This document shows positions 1 through 8,459 of a DNA stretch of 47,393 bases, one piece after another. The DNA comes from Sulfurimonas sp. RIFOXYB12_FULL_35_9 (GTDB lineage Bacteria; Campylobacterota; Campylobacteria; Campylobacterales; Sulfurimonadaceae), in NCBI GenBank assembly GCA_001829715.1, contig MICC01000112.1, forward strand, positions 3,457 to 50,849, in the 5' to 3' direction. Position 1 is the first letter of the stretch. Every line of letters starts with the position of its first letter. The notes under the pieces are model-generated. The model ran no database searches. It saw nothing but the letters and a program-made list of their open reading frames with translations, and had not been told where the DNA came from. Both the position numbers and the translations under genes were made by a program.

Positions 1-236
1 GTAAAAAGAAGATAACTGTATCTATAGATACGATAACACACAACTCAAGCAAATATATAACTACTACAATAAAAGATGAGGGAGAGGGTTTTGATACTCA
101 AATATTAAGTAAAATATTTAGAGATAAGAAAAATTTTAACGGTAGAGGAGTTTATGTTTCAAGACAATCTTCACTGGGGATATATTATAATTCAACCGGA
201 AATACCGTACTTTTTTTACATAAACTAGAGGAGTGA
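1..236 (+). CDS. GHKL-type ATPase domain, C-terminal end (partial)
   Basis: The reading frame is open from the window edge (first full codon at 3) to a TGA at 234-236, giving about 77 residues. The segment TIKDEGEGFD resembles the Asp-Gly N/G1 region of histidine-kinase-like (GHKL) ATPase domains. The later NGRGVYVSRQ resembles the glycine-rich G2 box, and the end is a beta strand typical of the fold. It probably belongs to an anti-sigma/serine-kinase type regulator or a response regulator carrying an ATPase domain. The N-terminal part lies outside the window, so partner domains and exact role cannot be judged. It converges on rplT with a shared hairpin between them. Confidence 0.65.
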   Translation, partial: KKKITVSIDTITHNSSKYITTTIKDEGEGFDTQILSKIFRDKKNFNGRGVYVSRQSSLGIYYNSTGNTVLFLHKLEE

Positions 237-259
237 AGCGTAACAAAAAGTTACACTTC
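235..259. terminator. Hairpin between convergent genes
   Basis: A 10-bp stem with one mismatch (GAAGCGTAAC / GTTACACTTC) and a five-A loop lies between the stop of the GHKL gene and the stop of rplT. The position and near symmetry suggest a bidirectional terminator. There is no long T run. Confidence 0.5.
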
Positions 260-269
260 TCAACTTAGC

Positions 270-629
270 TTATTTTGCCAATGCTGCTTTTGAAGCTGCT
301 GCAACTGCACTAAATCCAGCTGCGTCATTCATAGCCATATCAGCAAGTACTTTACGGTCAAGTTCGATGCCGCCTTTGTTAAGACCGTTAATAAATGATG
401 AATAGTTCATTCCATTTAAACGACAAGCTGCATTGATACGGATAATCCATAGTTTACGGAAATCACGTTTCTTTTGCTTACGGTCACGGAATGAGTAGTA
501 CATTGAGCGCTCTAGTTGCTCTTTTGCTTTACGATAGTGTTTACGGCGTCCGCTGTAAAAACCTTTCGCTAATTTTAATATCTTTTTGTGTCTTCTTCTA
601 CGAACAACACCTGTTTTTACTCTTGGCAT
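270..629 (-). CDS. rplT: 50S ribosomal protein L20
   Basis: This 119-aa protein starts [19 protein letters not shown], the conserved basic, rRNA-binding N-terminus of L20. It then carries the [13 protein letters not shown] segment typical of the globular half. Length matches the family. L20 binds 23S rRNA early in large-subunit assembly and in several bacteria also represses its own operon. It follows rpmI on the same strand after about 105 bp. infC, which often precedes rpmI-rplT, is not next to them here. The identification is secure. Confidence 0.98.
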   Translation of the reverse strand: MPRVKTGVVRRRRHKKILKLAKGFYSGRRKHYRKAKEQLERSMYYSFRDRKQKKRDFRKLWIIRINAACRLNGMNYSSFINGLNKGGIELDRKVLADMAMNDAAGFSAVAAASKAALAK

Positions 630-669
630 ATTTTTCCTTTTTTTCTTTACCTAGTCATTTTTTGTGATC

Positions 670-711
670 AAGGTGCCACAGCTTTGGTGGACTTGCCCAA
701 ACTCAGTTTGG
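670..711 (-). promoter_or_regulatory. Structured spacer between rpmI and rplT
   Basis: The roughly 105-bp spacer holds a perfect hairpin (CCAAACT-c-AGTTTGG, 697-711). Next to it is an imperfect longer one (CAAG...CCAC agctttg GTGG...CTTG, 670-695). A structured leader ahead of rplT would fit L20 feedback control as known in other bacteria. A role here is inference only. Confidence 0.35.
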
Positions 712-734
712 AGATTAAATGAATTAACTAAAAA

Positions 735-926
735 TTAGTTAATCATAGCCTTAACATTTTTTTCATCAACTTTAGCAATGATTTTTGGTCTATGTTGCTT
801 TGTACGAGTAGCTGGATCTTGTTTTGTTAAGATATGGCTTCTGTACGCTGTACCACGTTTAACCGTACCATTTTTCTTAACTTTAAAACGCTTTACAGCG
901 CCCTTAACAGATTTCATCTTTGGCAT
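735..926 (-). CDS. rpmI: 50S ribosomal protein L35
   Basis: This 63-aa basic protein begins [20 protein letters not shown] and has the [17 protein letters not shown] stretch expected of L35. Its size is normal for the family. It is a small 23S-rRNA-binding protein of the large subunit. An AAGGAG ribosome-binding site (complement of 932-937) sits just upstream of the ATG, and the gene is the first of the rpmI-rplT pair. A perfect inverted repeat (ATTAACTAA-AAA-TTAGTTAAT, about 723-743) overlaps its stop codon. Confidence 0.97.
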   Translation of the reverse strand: MPKMKSVKGAVKRFKVKKNGTVKRGTAYRSHILTKQDPATRTKQHRPKIIAKVDEKNVKAMIN

Positions 927-931
927 CGAAA

Positions 932-959
932 CTCCTTTATAAATTGGAGCGCAATTATA
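932..959 (-). promoter_or_regulatory. rpmI promoter -10 and RBS
   Basis: On the minus strand a perfect TATAAT (complement of 954-959) is followed about 17 nt later by AAGGAG (complement of 932-937). This makes a short leader for rpmI-rplT. No clear -35 box is visible, which is common in this phylum. Confidence 0.6.
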
Positions 960-993
960 CCCAAATATTTTGAAATTTTGTTATACTAATGCC

Positions 994-1221
994 ATGAATT
1001 CTATTAAACATATAAATAATGCACTACAAGATTTAGACAAAGAGGTTGAGGCAATTCTTCAAGACATGAGCTTGCCGATGAATGAAAAAGATAATCGTAT
1101 GCTCCCGTTACTGCAGCAAAAAAGGGTTTTAGACCAAACGCTGGAAGATTTGACTTATTTAAAGAACAATCCGCCCAAGCCAAATCAAGCATGCGGAATT
1201 TCTAAATATAGAAAAGATTAA
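994..1221 (+). CDS. Small hypothetical coiled-coil protein
   Basis: A 75-aa product begins MNSIKHINNALQDLDKEVEA. It is rich in Glu, Lys, Leu and Gln with heptad-like spacing over residues 5-60, so it is probably helical or coiled-coil. The end (GISKYRKD) is basic. A TTG at 970 would extend it, but ATG 994 is preferred because TATACT at 982-987 is only six bases upstream. That would place transcription start at or next to the ATG and imply a leaderless message, and no Shine-Dalgarno sequence is visible. The function is unknown and it is divergent from rpmI. Confidence 0.6.
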   Translation: MNSIKHINNALQDLDKEVEAILQDMSLPMNEKDNRMLPLLQQKRVLDQTLEDLTYLKNNPPKPNQACGISKYRKD

Positions 1222-1250
1222 TCTCCGCTCCTAACGAGTCTAATTTTCTT

Positions 1251-1274
1251 TTATTCAAAGCAGAGTTTGAATAA
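1251..1274. terminator. Hairpin after the small hypothetical gene
   Basis: A perfect 9-bp stem (TTATTCAAA / TTTGAATAA) with a 6-nt loop lies 30 bp after the preceding stop codon. It is followed by CTGTTTTG, a weak T-rich tail. Confidence 0.45.
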
Positions 1275-1369
1275 CTGTTTTGCCGCCATTTACATCGGTT
1301 TTTACAAAAACTTTAATTTTTAACTCTAATATTCCTGTATAATTTCAAAAATCATCTCAAGGCTTTCTT

Positions 1370-2284
1370 ATGTCAAAAAAACCGACTCTCTTGCAACAGT
1401 TTCGCTCTTTCTGTTTTCAAAATAACCCAAATAATCTTGAAGATGCTTTGAAATATTTTGCCGTATTTGGCGGAACTAGCTGGAGTGTAGATACGACAAA
1501 GCCGCTTAGCGAGCTTATCGAGAGTAAGATTTTAAAAAACTACACTTACATCAATGGAGATATCACAAAGTTTACAAAAAGCGATAAAGTAAGCCACTCA
1601 CTTTTAAGTGCGGTTGCGATTGGAGATGGACGGGTTCACTCTGCTCTAAAGAGAGCACGTATCTCAAGGGGCGAGGGAGAAGAAGCGATAGATACGCTTT
1701 GTGACAAAGGTATTATAAAGGCTGAATATTCACTTGAATCCCCACCGAGTCCTGACGAAAAAATTGATGAGAAACTAAATTTCAGCACTCCTTTTATGCG
1801 TTTTTGGTTTGCTTTCATATCTCCATTTTTTAAAACCATAAAAGAGGGTGACTATAAAGAGGCAAAAGAGCGGTTTACAAACCGTGAGCAGGAGTTCTCT
1901 GAACTTCTGTTTCTCAAACTCTCTCATGAGCTTCTAAAAAAAAGCTTTAAAGAAGACCCGATTGTAGAAATTGGAAGTTATTGGGATAGAAATATCCAAA
2001 TTGATATCTTGGCAAAAACCGCATCCGGTAAAATCATTGCGGGCGTATGCAAATACTCAAACTCAAAAGCAAAAAAAAGTTCCCTTACAAAACTTCAAGA
2101 ACTATGCGGTTTGGCAGAGCTTACACCGGATATTTGCGTGATTGTCTCAAAAGGCGGTTTCTCTAATGAGCTAAAAACTCTAAAGGGTGAAGATGTAAAA
2201 CTGTTTGCTCTTAAAAGTTTTAAAACACTTGTGGAGGATCTGAGCGAAAAAGATTTTATAGAGTGTGAGGGGAAAAAATATTAA
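1370..2284 (+). CDS. DUF234 (PD-(D/E)XK-like) domain protein
   Basis: The 304-aa protein has an N-terminal helical part that reads like a winged helix (residues about 60-120). The C-terminal half resembles the DUF234 domain that usually follows archaeal-type DEXX-box ATPases. The segment EIGSYWDRNIQIDILA...GVCKYS (about 205-230) has the Glu...Asp...Lys spacing of a PD-(D/E)XK nuclease core. No ATPase domain is fused or adjacent, so the protein seems to act alone. It overlaps tex by up to 20 bp. Nuclease activity is an inference from the fold signature. Confidence 0.7.
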   Translation: MSKKPTLLQQFRSFCFQNNPNNLEDALKYFAVFGGTSWSVDTTKPLSELIESKILKNYTYINGDITKFTKSDKVSHSLLSAVAIGDGRVHSALKRARISRGEGEEAIDTLCDKGIIKAEYSLESPPSPDEKIDEKLNFSTPFMRFWFAFISPFFKTIKEGDYKEAKERFTNREQEFSELLFLKLSHELLKKSFKEDPIVEIGSYWDRNIQIDILAKTASGKIIAGVCKYSNSKAKKSSLTKLQELCGLAELTPDICVIVSKGGFSNELKTLKGEDVKLFALKSFKTLVEDLSEKDFIECEGKKY

Positions 2285-4376
2285 TAATTTAGTAAATTTA
2301 CTAGCCAAAAAAACAGCTTTAAAAAAAGAGTATATAGAAAATATTTTAAAACTTCTAGATGATGGTAGTACTATCCCTTTTATAGCCCGTTACCGTAAAG
2401 AGATGACGGGCGGTGCAAGCGATGAAGTGCTTCGTGATTTTGAGACCATCTACATGAGTGCCAAAAAGCTTTTAGAGCGCAAAGAAGAGGTGTCAAGGCT
2501 GATAGCCGAGAGGGCCACTCTGAGCGAAGCTATCAAAAAAAGTATTGATGAAGCTGATAGTCTGAGGGTTTTGGAGGATATTTACCGTCCATACAAAGAG
2601 AAGAAAAACTCTCGTGCGGCAACTGCCATAGAAAATGGACTGACACCGCTTTGCGATATTTTAGAAAGAGCACAGCTGAGTCTTGAAGAGTTCAAATCAA
2701 AAGCCAAAGAGTTTGTAAAGGGCAATGTTACATCGGTTGATGAAGCCATCTCCGGTGCGCAGGATATTTTGGCGGAGAGATATGCAGATTTGCCTCGTGA
2801 GCGTGAAGCTATTAGAGGCAACATGCTTCGCCATGGTGTTTTAGAGATTAAAAAAACAAAGAATTTTGATGAAAACGGGACTTTTAAAAATTTTGTAGGA
2901 AAAAGCGAAAAAGTTGCTTACATCCCGTCTCACCGCTATCTTGCCGTCATGCGCGGAGTAAATGAGAAAGAGCTTTCAGTTAAGATAACTATAGATATAG
3001 AGCGGTTAGAGCAAAATATAAAAGAGTACAAAATACCTCGTAACGCTTCAACGTCCAAAGAGCTGCTTTTTGAAGCCTACAGAGACGGGCTGAAACGGCT
3101 TCTGCTTCCCTCCATTGAGAGAGAGGTGCATGCTGAGTTAAAAGAGAGAGCCGATATCGCAGCAATATCTGTTTTTGGCAAAAACTTAAATCAGCTTTTG
3201 ATGACTCCACCGGTTACAAAAAGGGTGATTTTAGGAGTAGACCCGGCTTTTAGAACGGGATGCAAACTTGCTGTCGTTGATGAGAACGGCAACTACATGG
3301 AGTCATGTGTCATCTATCCTACGGAGCCGCAGAAAGATTACGAAAACTCTAAAAAAAAGGTACTTCTCCTTACAAACAAGTATAACATCACCGGTGTAGC
3401 GATAGGAAACGGAACAGGCTCACGGGAGACTCAGGAGTTTTTTGCACGACTCAACAAAGATGAAAATGCAAAACTAAACTATACTGTCGTATCAGAAGCA
3501 GGGGCATCCGTATACTCTGCTTCAAAGATAGCCGCACAGGAATATCCAAACCTTGATGTGACCATCAGGGGTGCTATCTCAATCGCCCATAGACTTCAAG
3601 ATCCTATGGCGGCTTTGGTTAAAATAGATCCGAAGAGTTTGGGTATCGGGCAGTATCAGCATGATGTTGACCAAAAACTTTTAGAGAAGAAACTGACCGA
3701 TATAACGCAGGATTTGGTAAACCGTGTAGGCGTAGACATAAACTCGGCATCTCTTTCGCTTCTATCTTATATCGCAGGCATCGGGGCAAAAGTAGCTCAA
3801 AATATCATCGCCTTTAGAGAAGAAAACGGAGCATATAGAACAAAAGAGCAGCTCTTACATGTAAAAGGTTTAGGCAAAAAAGCATACGAGCAGGCTGTAG
3901 GATTTATCCGCATTAAAAACAGCAAAAATATTTTTGACAACAGCGGAATTCACCCAGAGAGTTACGAAGTTGCAAAAAAACTTCTCGCTCTTGATTTGGC
4001 AACCGTTGATGTTAAGCAAAAAGCTGCGGAGTTAAGTGTTGGAGAAGAGACACTAAAAGACATTATCAAAGAGCTTCAAAAGCCTGGTTTTGATCCAAGA
4101 GAAGAGTTGCCGCCTATCCCGTTTAAGGACGGCATAACGGATATTAAAATGCTAAGTGTCGGGAGTTTTGTCTCAGGCGTTGTCAGAAATATTGCCGATT
4201 TTGGCGCATTTGTAGACATTGGGCTGAAAAATGACGGGATGATTCATGTATCCAAAATGAGTGCAACAAAAATCTCTCATCCACTTGAAGTTCTCTCAAT
4301 AAACCAATATCTGCCTCAAATAGAGGTTGTCTCAATAGATGAAGAAAAAGGAAAAGTCGGACTTAGTCTGATATAA
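2265..4376 (+). CDS. tex: Tex-family S1 RNA-binding transcription accessory protein
   Basis: This roughly 700-aa protein has the full Tex layout. It has the N-terminal helical region (STIPFIARYRKE), the YqgF/RNase H-like fold with GVDPAFRTGCK, helix-hairpin-helix motifs (VGVDINSAS...LLSYIAGIG and LLHVKGLGKKAYEQ), and a C-terminal S1 domain (SFVSGVVRNIADFGAFVDIG). Tex binds nucleic acids and influences transcription and stress tolerance in several bacteria. The start is ambiguous. GTG 2265 has no ribosome-binding site, whereas ATT 2280 follows GAGGGG (2267-2272) at a good distance. Either way it overlaps the DUF234 gene. Confidence 0.95.
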   Translation: MRGKNINNLVNLLAKKTALKKEYIENILKLLDDGSTIPFIARYRKEMTGGASDEVLRDFETIYMSAKKLLERKEEVSRLIAERATLSEAIKKSIDEADSLRVLEDIYRPYKEKKNSRAATAIENGLTPLCDILERAQLSLEEFKSKAKEFVKGNVTSVDEAISGAQDILAERYADLPREREAIRGNMLRHGVLEIKKTKNFDENGTFKNFVGKSEKVAYIPSHRYLAVMRGVNEKELSVKITIDIERLEQNIKEYKIPRNASTSKELLFEAYRDGLKRLLLPSIEREVHAELKERADIAAISVFGKNLNQLLMTPPVTKRVILGVDPAFRTGCKLAVVDENGNYMESCVIYPTEPQKDYENSKKKVLLLTNKYNITGVAIGNGTGSRETQEFFARLNKDENAKLNYTVVSEAGASVYSASKIAAQEYPNLDVTIRGAISIAHRLQDPMAALVKIDPKSLGIGQYQHDVDQKLLEKKLTDITQDLVNRVGVDINSASLSLLSYIAGIGAKVAQNIIAFREENGAYRTKEQLLHVKGLGKKAYEQAVGFIRIKNSKNIFDNSGIHPESYEVAKKLLALDLATVDVKQKAAELSVGEETLKDIIKELQKPGFDPREELPPIPFKDGITDIKMLSVGSFVSGVVRNIADFGAFVDIGLKNDGMIHVSKMSATKISHPLEVLSINQYLPQIEVVSIDEEKGKVGLSLI

Positions 4377-4382
4377 AACACA

Positions 4383-4934
4383 ATGAAACCAACACTCTAT
4401 TTTCTAAGGTCTTCAGAGCAAAAAATCGCTACAGATATGCTTCACTATGCCTACCGACTTGATGAGATTGACAAAAAGCTTCAAGATTTCCCACAACTTG
4501 AAATATATAGCAGATTTTACGGGTTATCATCAAAAGATCTCGGACTTTACGCTCTTAGCGAGCATAAAATTGCAGGCGGTGTCTGGATACGACTTTTAAA
4601 AGAAGACGACAAGGCAGAGGGTTTTGTAGATGAGAAAACACCGATACTTACAATCGCCGTTAAACCGGAATTTAGAAAAGCAGGCATCGGTTCGGCAATG
4701 TTAGAACAGCTCTTCTTAGAAGCAGGCGCACTTTTTGAGCGTATTAGCGTAAGCGTTTTAAATAACGAAAAGACAGTAAAATATTTTCAAAAATTTGGAT
4801 TTGTTGAAGTTGAAAACTCTATAAGCAAAAATCCCGTTAACGGAGCTGAAGTTATAACTATGGTAAAAGAGTTGCCAAAAGAGAGAGTCGTAAGACCTAC
4901 TGACGGCTACGACCCTCGAAAATGGATGGATTAG
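4383..4934 (+). CDS. GNAT-family N-acetyltransferase
   Basis: This 183-aa protein has the acetyl-CoA-binding signature of GNAT enzymes, VKPEFRKAGIGSAMLEQL (about residues 97-115; the R-x-x-G-I-G motif A). A typical motif B follows, with NNEKTVKYFQKFGFVEVE. The acceptor substrate cannot be deduced. It lies 6 bp after tex on the same strand and is probably co-transcribed with it. No clear ribosome-binding site precedes the ATG. Its stop overlaps the stop of the convergent outer-membrane gene by 4 bp. Confidence 0.88.
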   Translation: MKPTLYFLRSSEQKIATDMLHYAYRLDEIDKKLQDFPQLEIYSRFYGLSSKDLGLYALSEHKIAGGVWIRLLKEDDKAEGFVDEKTPILTIAVKPEFRKAGIGSAMLEQLFLEAGALFERISVSVLNNEKTVKYFQKFGFVEVENSISKNPVNGAEVITMVKELPKERVVRPTDGYDPRKWMD

Positions 4935-5683
4935 AAACGAACCATTAGACCCGCATAAACACCTGAAAAGTCTATGTCTAGTTTTGCATCAATACTATCT
5001 TCATCGATATCTATCTTTTGAACTCTGTAACCGACCTCAAGCGCAGGTTGGATAACGGGAACAAACTTTAATGTATAATCAACTTTTGCTCTTGCATCAT
5101 AAACAGTGGAATCACCTGTCGTGATGTACTTTATATCCGCTTCAAGACCGAGATCCGTTGATGGGATCTGAACTCTTGCTCTTGCGTATAACAGAGGAAC
5201 AGGGAAAATCACGCTGTCTCTGTAACCTGCGAATCCAGTTGCAGGTACCGCGGTGTAAGATGCATCAATGATTTTAATATCAAGTCCAAGATCTAGAGTA
5301 ATCCAAGCCGTGTTGTCAAGAATATTGTAGTACGGGATGATATCATACTGTTTCATATCGTAAGAGAGCGTAGTTGAAGCAGCACCAATATCAAAGTCTT
5401 TAAACTCTCCGCTCGCAACACCTTTATCTTCCAAACTTACATACTCCAACCTAATATTTGGAAGTACCGGAACAGGATGTTTTATGAGCATCCAAACATA
5501 TGGAGATGTCTCTTTGTTTTCACTTGAAGTGTAAAGACCGTTTGCTCCGCCATCGGTATAAGTCGCATTTCCTTTTGGAGTTTGTGTCCATGCACCGACA
5601 CCCATTTCAACCCTACTAAAATCCGCCATAACGGTTGAGGCTAAAACTGCTGTGCATGTGAGCGTATATAAAATTTTTTTCAT
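4931..5683 (-). CDS. TIGR04219-like outer membrane beta-barrel protein
   Basis: The 250-aa product begins with a signal peptide (MKKILYTLTCTAVLASTVMA, cleavage expected before DFSRVEMG). Alternating hydrophobic/polar strands follow, and the chain ends in Phe (GLMVRF), the usual signal for BAM-assisted outer-membrane insertion. The early EMGVGAWTQTPKG segment matches my recollection of the TIGR04219 family of proteobacterial barrels, whose function is not established. It is monocistronic and converges on the GNAT gene. Confidence 0.82.
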   Translation of the reverse strand: MKKILYTLTCTAVLASTVMADFSRVEMGVGAWTQTPKGNATYTDGGANGLYTSSENKETSPYVWMLIKHPVPVLPNIRLEYVSLEDKGVASGEFKDFDIGAASTTLSYDMKQYDIIPYYNILDNTAWITLDLGLDIKIIDASYTAVPATGFAGYRDSVIFPVPLLYARARVQIPSTDLGLEADIKYITTGDSTVYDARAKVDYTLKFVPVIQPALEVGYRVQKIDIDEDSIDAKLDIDFSGVYAGLMVRF

Positions 5684-5754
5684 GCTTAAAATCCTTAAAA
5701 TAGATAGGATTATTGTAGCAAATTTAAACTTGATTTATAAATGGCAAGAAGAAT

Positions 5755-5810
5755 AAAGAGGTACCGGTAAATACCTCTTTTGTAAAACTATCTAGGAGAG
5801 GAGATAGTTT
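5755..5810. terminator. Tandem hairpins downstream of tpx
   Basis: There are two perfect 9-bp hairpins side by side. AAAGAGGTA...TACCTCTTT lies at 5755-5780 and AAACTATCT...AGATAGTTT at 5785-5810. The first has A/T-rich flanks on both sides and can work in either direction. They lie after the tpx stop (minus strand) and upstream of the outer-membrane gene. Confidence 0.65.
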
Positions 5811-5849
5811 GTTGAAATTATCTTTGGAGCTATGTCTGTAAAATGGTTC

Positions 5850-6353
5850 TTAGTTAGCCGCAGCGATAGCAGCGTCGTAGTTAGGTTCTTCCGTGATTTC
5901 AGGAACGATTTCTTTGTAAATTACAATTCCGTTAGCATCAACTACGAAAATTGCTCTACATGTAACACCTGCAAGAACCGAACCGCCAAGAAGTACACCG
6001 TAAGCTTTAGCAAAATCTTTGTTTCTAAAGTCAGATGCGACCGTTAACTTGTCGATTCCCTCAGCTGCACAAAATCTTCCCGATGCAAACGGTAAATCCA
6101 TAGAAACAACAGTAGTTTTAACACCTTCTAGCTTTGCAGCTCTTGCATTAAAATTACGAGTTTCAGTAGCACATACACCAGTGTCAAGTGATGGAACAAC
6201 GATAATTAGTTGTTTAACACCTTGCGCACCACCAACTACCACATCAGCCAAACCTGCTGAATTTACAACAGTAACTTCAGGCGCTTTATCGCCTACTTTT
6301 ACTTCATTTCCTAGTAACTCTACGTCTGCACCTTTAAATTTTGTAGTTGCCAT
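5850..6353 (-). CDS. tpx: Thiol peroxidase (atypical 2-Cys peroxiredoxin)
   Basis: The 167-aa protein shows the Tpx peroxidatic-cysteine motif PSLDTGVCATETRNFN and a resolving cysteine in ASGRFCAAEG. It also has the conserved early VGDKAPEVTVVN segment. It reduces hydrogen peroxide and alkyl peroxides using thioredoxin. An upstream in-frame ATG at 6413 exists, but the start at 6353 (MATTKFKGADVEL) is preferred because it follows a GGGAG ribosome-binding site and matches normal family length. It is a single gene ended by two hairpins. Confidence 0.97.
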   Translation of the reverse strand: MATTKFKGADVELLGNEVKVGDKAPEVTVVNSAGLADVVVGGAQGVKQLIIVVPSLDTGVCATETRNFNARAAKLEGVKTTVVSMDLPFASGRFCAAEGIDKLTVASDFRNKDFAKAYGVLLGGSVLAGVTCRAIFVVDANGIVIYKEIVPEITEEPNYDAAIAAAN

Positions 6354-6471
6354 TCTTGACTCCCTTGTTTTTTTATATTTTAACTTTTTATTGATAAAAG
6401 AAGTATATTTCAAATCGGATAATTTTACTCTTAATTAGAAAAAGAGGGTTTAATGCTAAGCATCACTTAAG

Positions 6472-7449
6472 CTAAATGACACTTTTGGGACAAACTTCCA
6501 TTTCATCGCATAAGCTAAACATCTCTTTTTCGTACATCTCTACACCTACCCTGCCTATCATTGCAGCATTATCCGAACAATATTTCAATTCACTTAAAAG
6601 CAACTCTGCACCATGGGGCTTTAAAAGCTCTTTTATAGCCCGGCGGAGATAGAGATTCGCACTTGCTCCGCCGACAATGGCAAAGGTTTTTGGCGGAACT
6701 TCTTTAAAATATTTTTTGAGTTTTTGGATAATGTGAAGAGTCGCCACATGCTCAAATGACGCGGCTATATCTTTATAATCATCTTCACATGAAGCCTCAA
6801 CAGCCAAACGTACCGAATTTTTCAGCCCTGAATATGAAAAAGCGATAAGCGGAGATTGATGCAGCGGAACGGTAAAGTTATACTTTTTTCTATCTCCCTC
6901 CTTTGCCAACTTTTCTATAATCGGACCTCCCGGATAGCCAAGTTTCATCATTTTAGCCACTTTGTCAAAGCTCTCTCCAAAGCTGTCATCCATACTTTTT
7001 GCGACCGTTTTTATATCTTCTAAGCTCGCCACTTCCATAACCTGCGTATGTCCGCCCGAAACTAGCAAAACGGTAAGCGGAAAAACAGCCTCCTTCTCTA
7101 TAAAAAGAGAGAAGATATGCCCGATAAGATGGTTCACCCCGATGAGCGGAATGCCCAGTGCGATAGAGACGGCTTTTGCCATAATCACACCCTCTACAAG
7201 AGTAACGCTAAGCCCCGGAGTTATTGTAACCGCAACCGCTTTTAAGCCACTAAAATACGGCTTGCACTCCTCTAAAATCTTTGGAAGTGCCTCCGCATGA
7301 AGTCTTGCCGCCAGTTCAGGAACAACACCGCCGTAAACACTGTGCTCCAGCTCCTGAGATATCTTTTTATGAAAGATAAGCTTTTTTGTGGCGATCTCTG
7401 TTATGGCAATTGCGCTGTCATCACATGAGCTTTCAATACTTAATATCAA
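6472..7449 (-). CDS. tsaD: tRNA N6-threonylcarbamoyladenosine transferase TsaD
   Basis: The 325-aa protein begins [16 protein letters not shown], the ASKHA ATP-binding start of the Kae1/TsaD family. It carries HAEALPKI and NHLIGHIFS (metal-binding His residues), VSGGHTQ, and the C-terminal [10 protein letters not shown] and [10 protein letters not shown] motifs. TsaD transfers the threonylcarbamoyl group to A37 of ANN-decoding tRNAs together with TsaB and TsaE. It begins 2 bp after the D12 methylase stop, so its transcription is now tied to the restriction-modification operon. Elsewhere in the phylum I would expect it close to dxr. Confidence 0.98.
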   Translation of the reverse strand: MILSIESSCDDSAIAITEIATKKLIFHKKISQELEHSVYGGVVPELAARLHAEALPKILEECKPYFSGLKAVAVTITPGLSVTLVEGVIMAKAVSIALGIPLIGVNHLIGHIFSLFIEKEAVFPLTVLLVSGGHTQVMEVASLEDIKTVAKSMDDSFGESFDKVAKMMKLGYPGGPIIEKLAKEGDRKKYNFTVPLHQSPLIAFSYSGLKNSVRLAVEASCEDDYKDIAASFEHVATLHIIQKLKKYFKEVPPKTFAIVGGASANLYLRRAIKELLKPHGAELLLSELKYCSDNAAMIGRVGVEMYEKEMFSLCDEMEVCPKSVI

Positions 7450-7451
7450 AT

Positions 7452-8456
7452 CTAATCCTTTTGCAAAATATGCAGATACTCATAAGTCAAATCTGCCTTG
7501 TGGTTTCTATTTTCACTCTTATCGGCTTTAAACCTTTGATACTCTTTCGTTTTCAAATCATATTTACCGTACTTTGACATGATATTTTTTACCTCATCTT
7601 CACTCATAATGCCCTCATTGTTGTAACTCAAAAAGATATATTGAAAGTTCGCATTTTTTATCAGATCTTCAAAACTTTTATGAACTTCTTGTTTTTTACA
7701 ATAGTTTGAGCGATTATACTCTCTCATCCCAGTTTTCCCATTTGGAACAAACTCATCATAGAGCGCAATAGTGTTTAAAAGATGATAATTCGCCCCATAC
7801 TGTCTTTGATTGTAAGGTGGGTCAAGATACAAAATATCCCCTTTGATTTTTTTGATTAGCTCATTGCTATCTTCTTTATGCACCTCATGCAAACCTTGAC
7901 TTAACCCAAAATGCGCACTCTCTAAAACCAACCTCTTTTGTGCAGACTTCTTTAGATGTTTTAGATACGCACCATAAACAGAAGCGGTATTTGCGACTTT
8001 GTCGGCACTCTCCAAAAGTGAAGCCAATAGAAAATAGTACATGCTGTCGTCTATCTTTTTGACTTTATACCACTCTTCTATCTTCAATCTAATAGTGTCG
8101 ATTTTCTTACCGTTTTCATCACTAAAATACTGTCTATCGCTTCCACTGCCCATGCAGTAATTTTGATAGATAAAACCACTTTCCATAAGTTTTAAAATAT
8201 TGAGTTCATTGATAAAGCCTTCACTATCTTTCAATAATACATGGTTGCCGATATAGTTTTTATTTAAAACAAAACTATAATCTTCCAAGTCATTGCTTAT
8301 AACTTTTTTCACATGTAATTTAAAAGTCCTACCCATAATCCCTGTTCCTGCAAATATATCACAAAATATTTTATCAGACAAATCACCAGAAACCACATCT
8401 TCAATCTCTTCTTTTATCCAAGACGATAGCTTGAGTTTTGAGCCGATGTAGTTCAT
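7452..8456 (-). CDS. D12-class adenine-specific DNA methyltransferase
   Basis: The 334-aa protein has motif I ([12 protein letters not shown], about residues 32-43) with the N-terminal motif X-like YIGSKLKL. The catalytic motif [17 protein letters not shown], lies near residue 215. This I-then-IV order is that of the D12 (Dam-like) N6-adenine methylases. It is the last gene of the restriction-modification cassette, 3 bp after a C5 methylase and 2 bp before tsaD. The target sequence cannot be read from the gene. Confidence 0.9.
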   Translation of the reverse strand: MNYIGSKLKLSSWIKEEIEDVVSGDLSDKIFCDIFAGTGIMGRTFKLHVKKVISNDLEDYSFVLNKNYIGNHVLLKDSEGFINELNILKLMESGFIYQNYCMGSGSDRQYFSDENGKKIDTIRLKIEEWYKVKKIDDSMYYFLLASLLESADKVANTASVYGAYLKHLKKSAQKRLVLESAHFGLSQGLHEVHKEDSNELIKKIKGDILYLDPPYNQRQYGANYHLLNTIALYDEFVPNGKTGMREYNRSNYCKKQEVHKSFEDLIKNANFQYIFLSYNNEGIMSEDEVKNIMSKYGKYDLKTKEYQRFKADKSENRNHKADLTYEYLHILQKD

Positions 8457-8459
8457 TCC

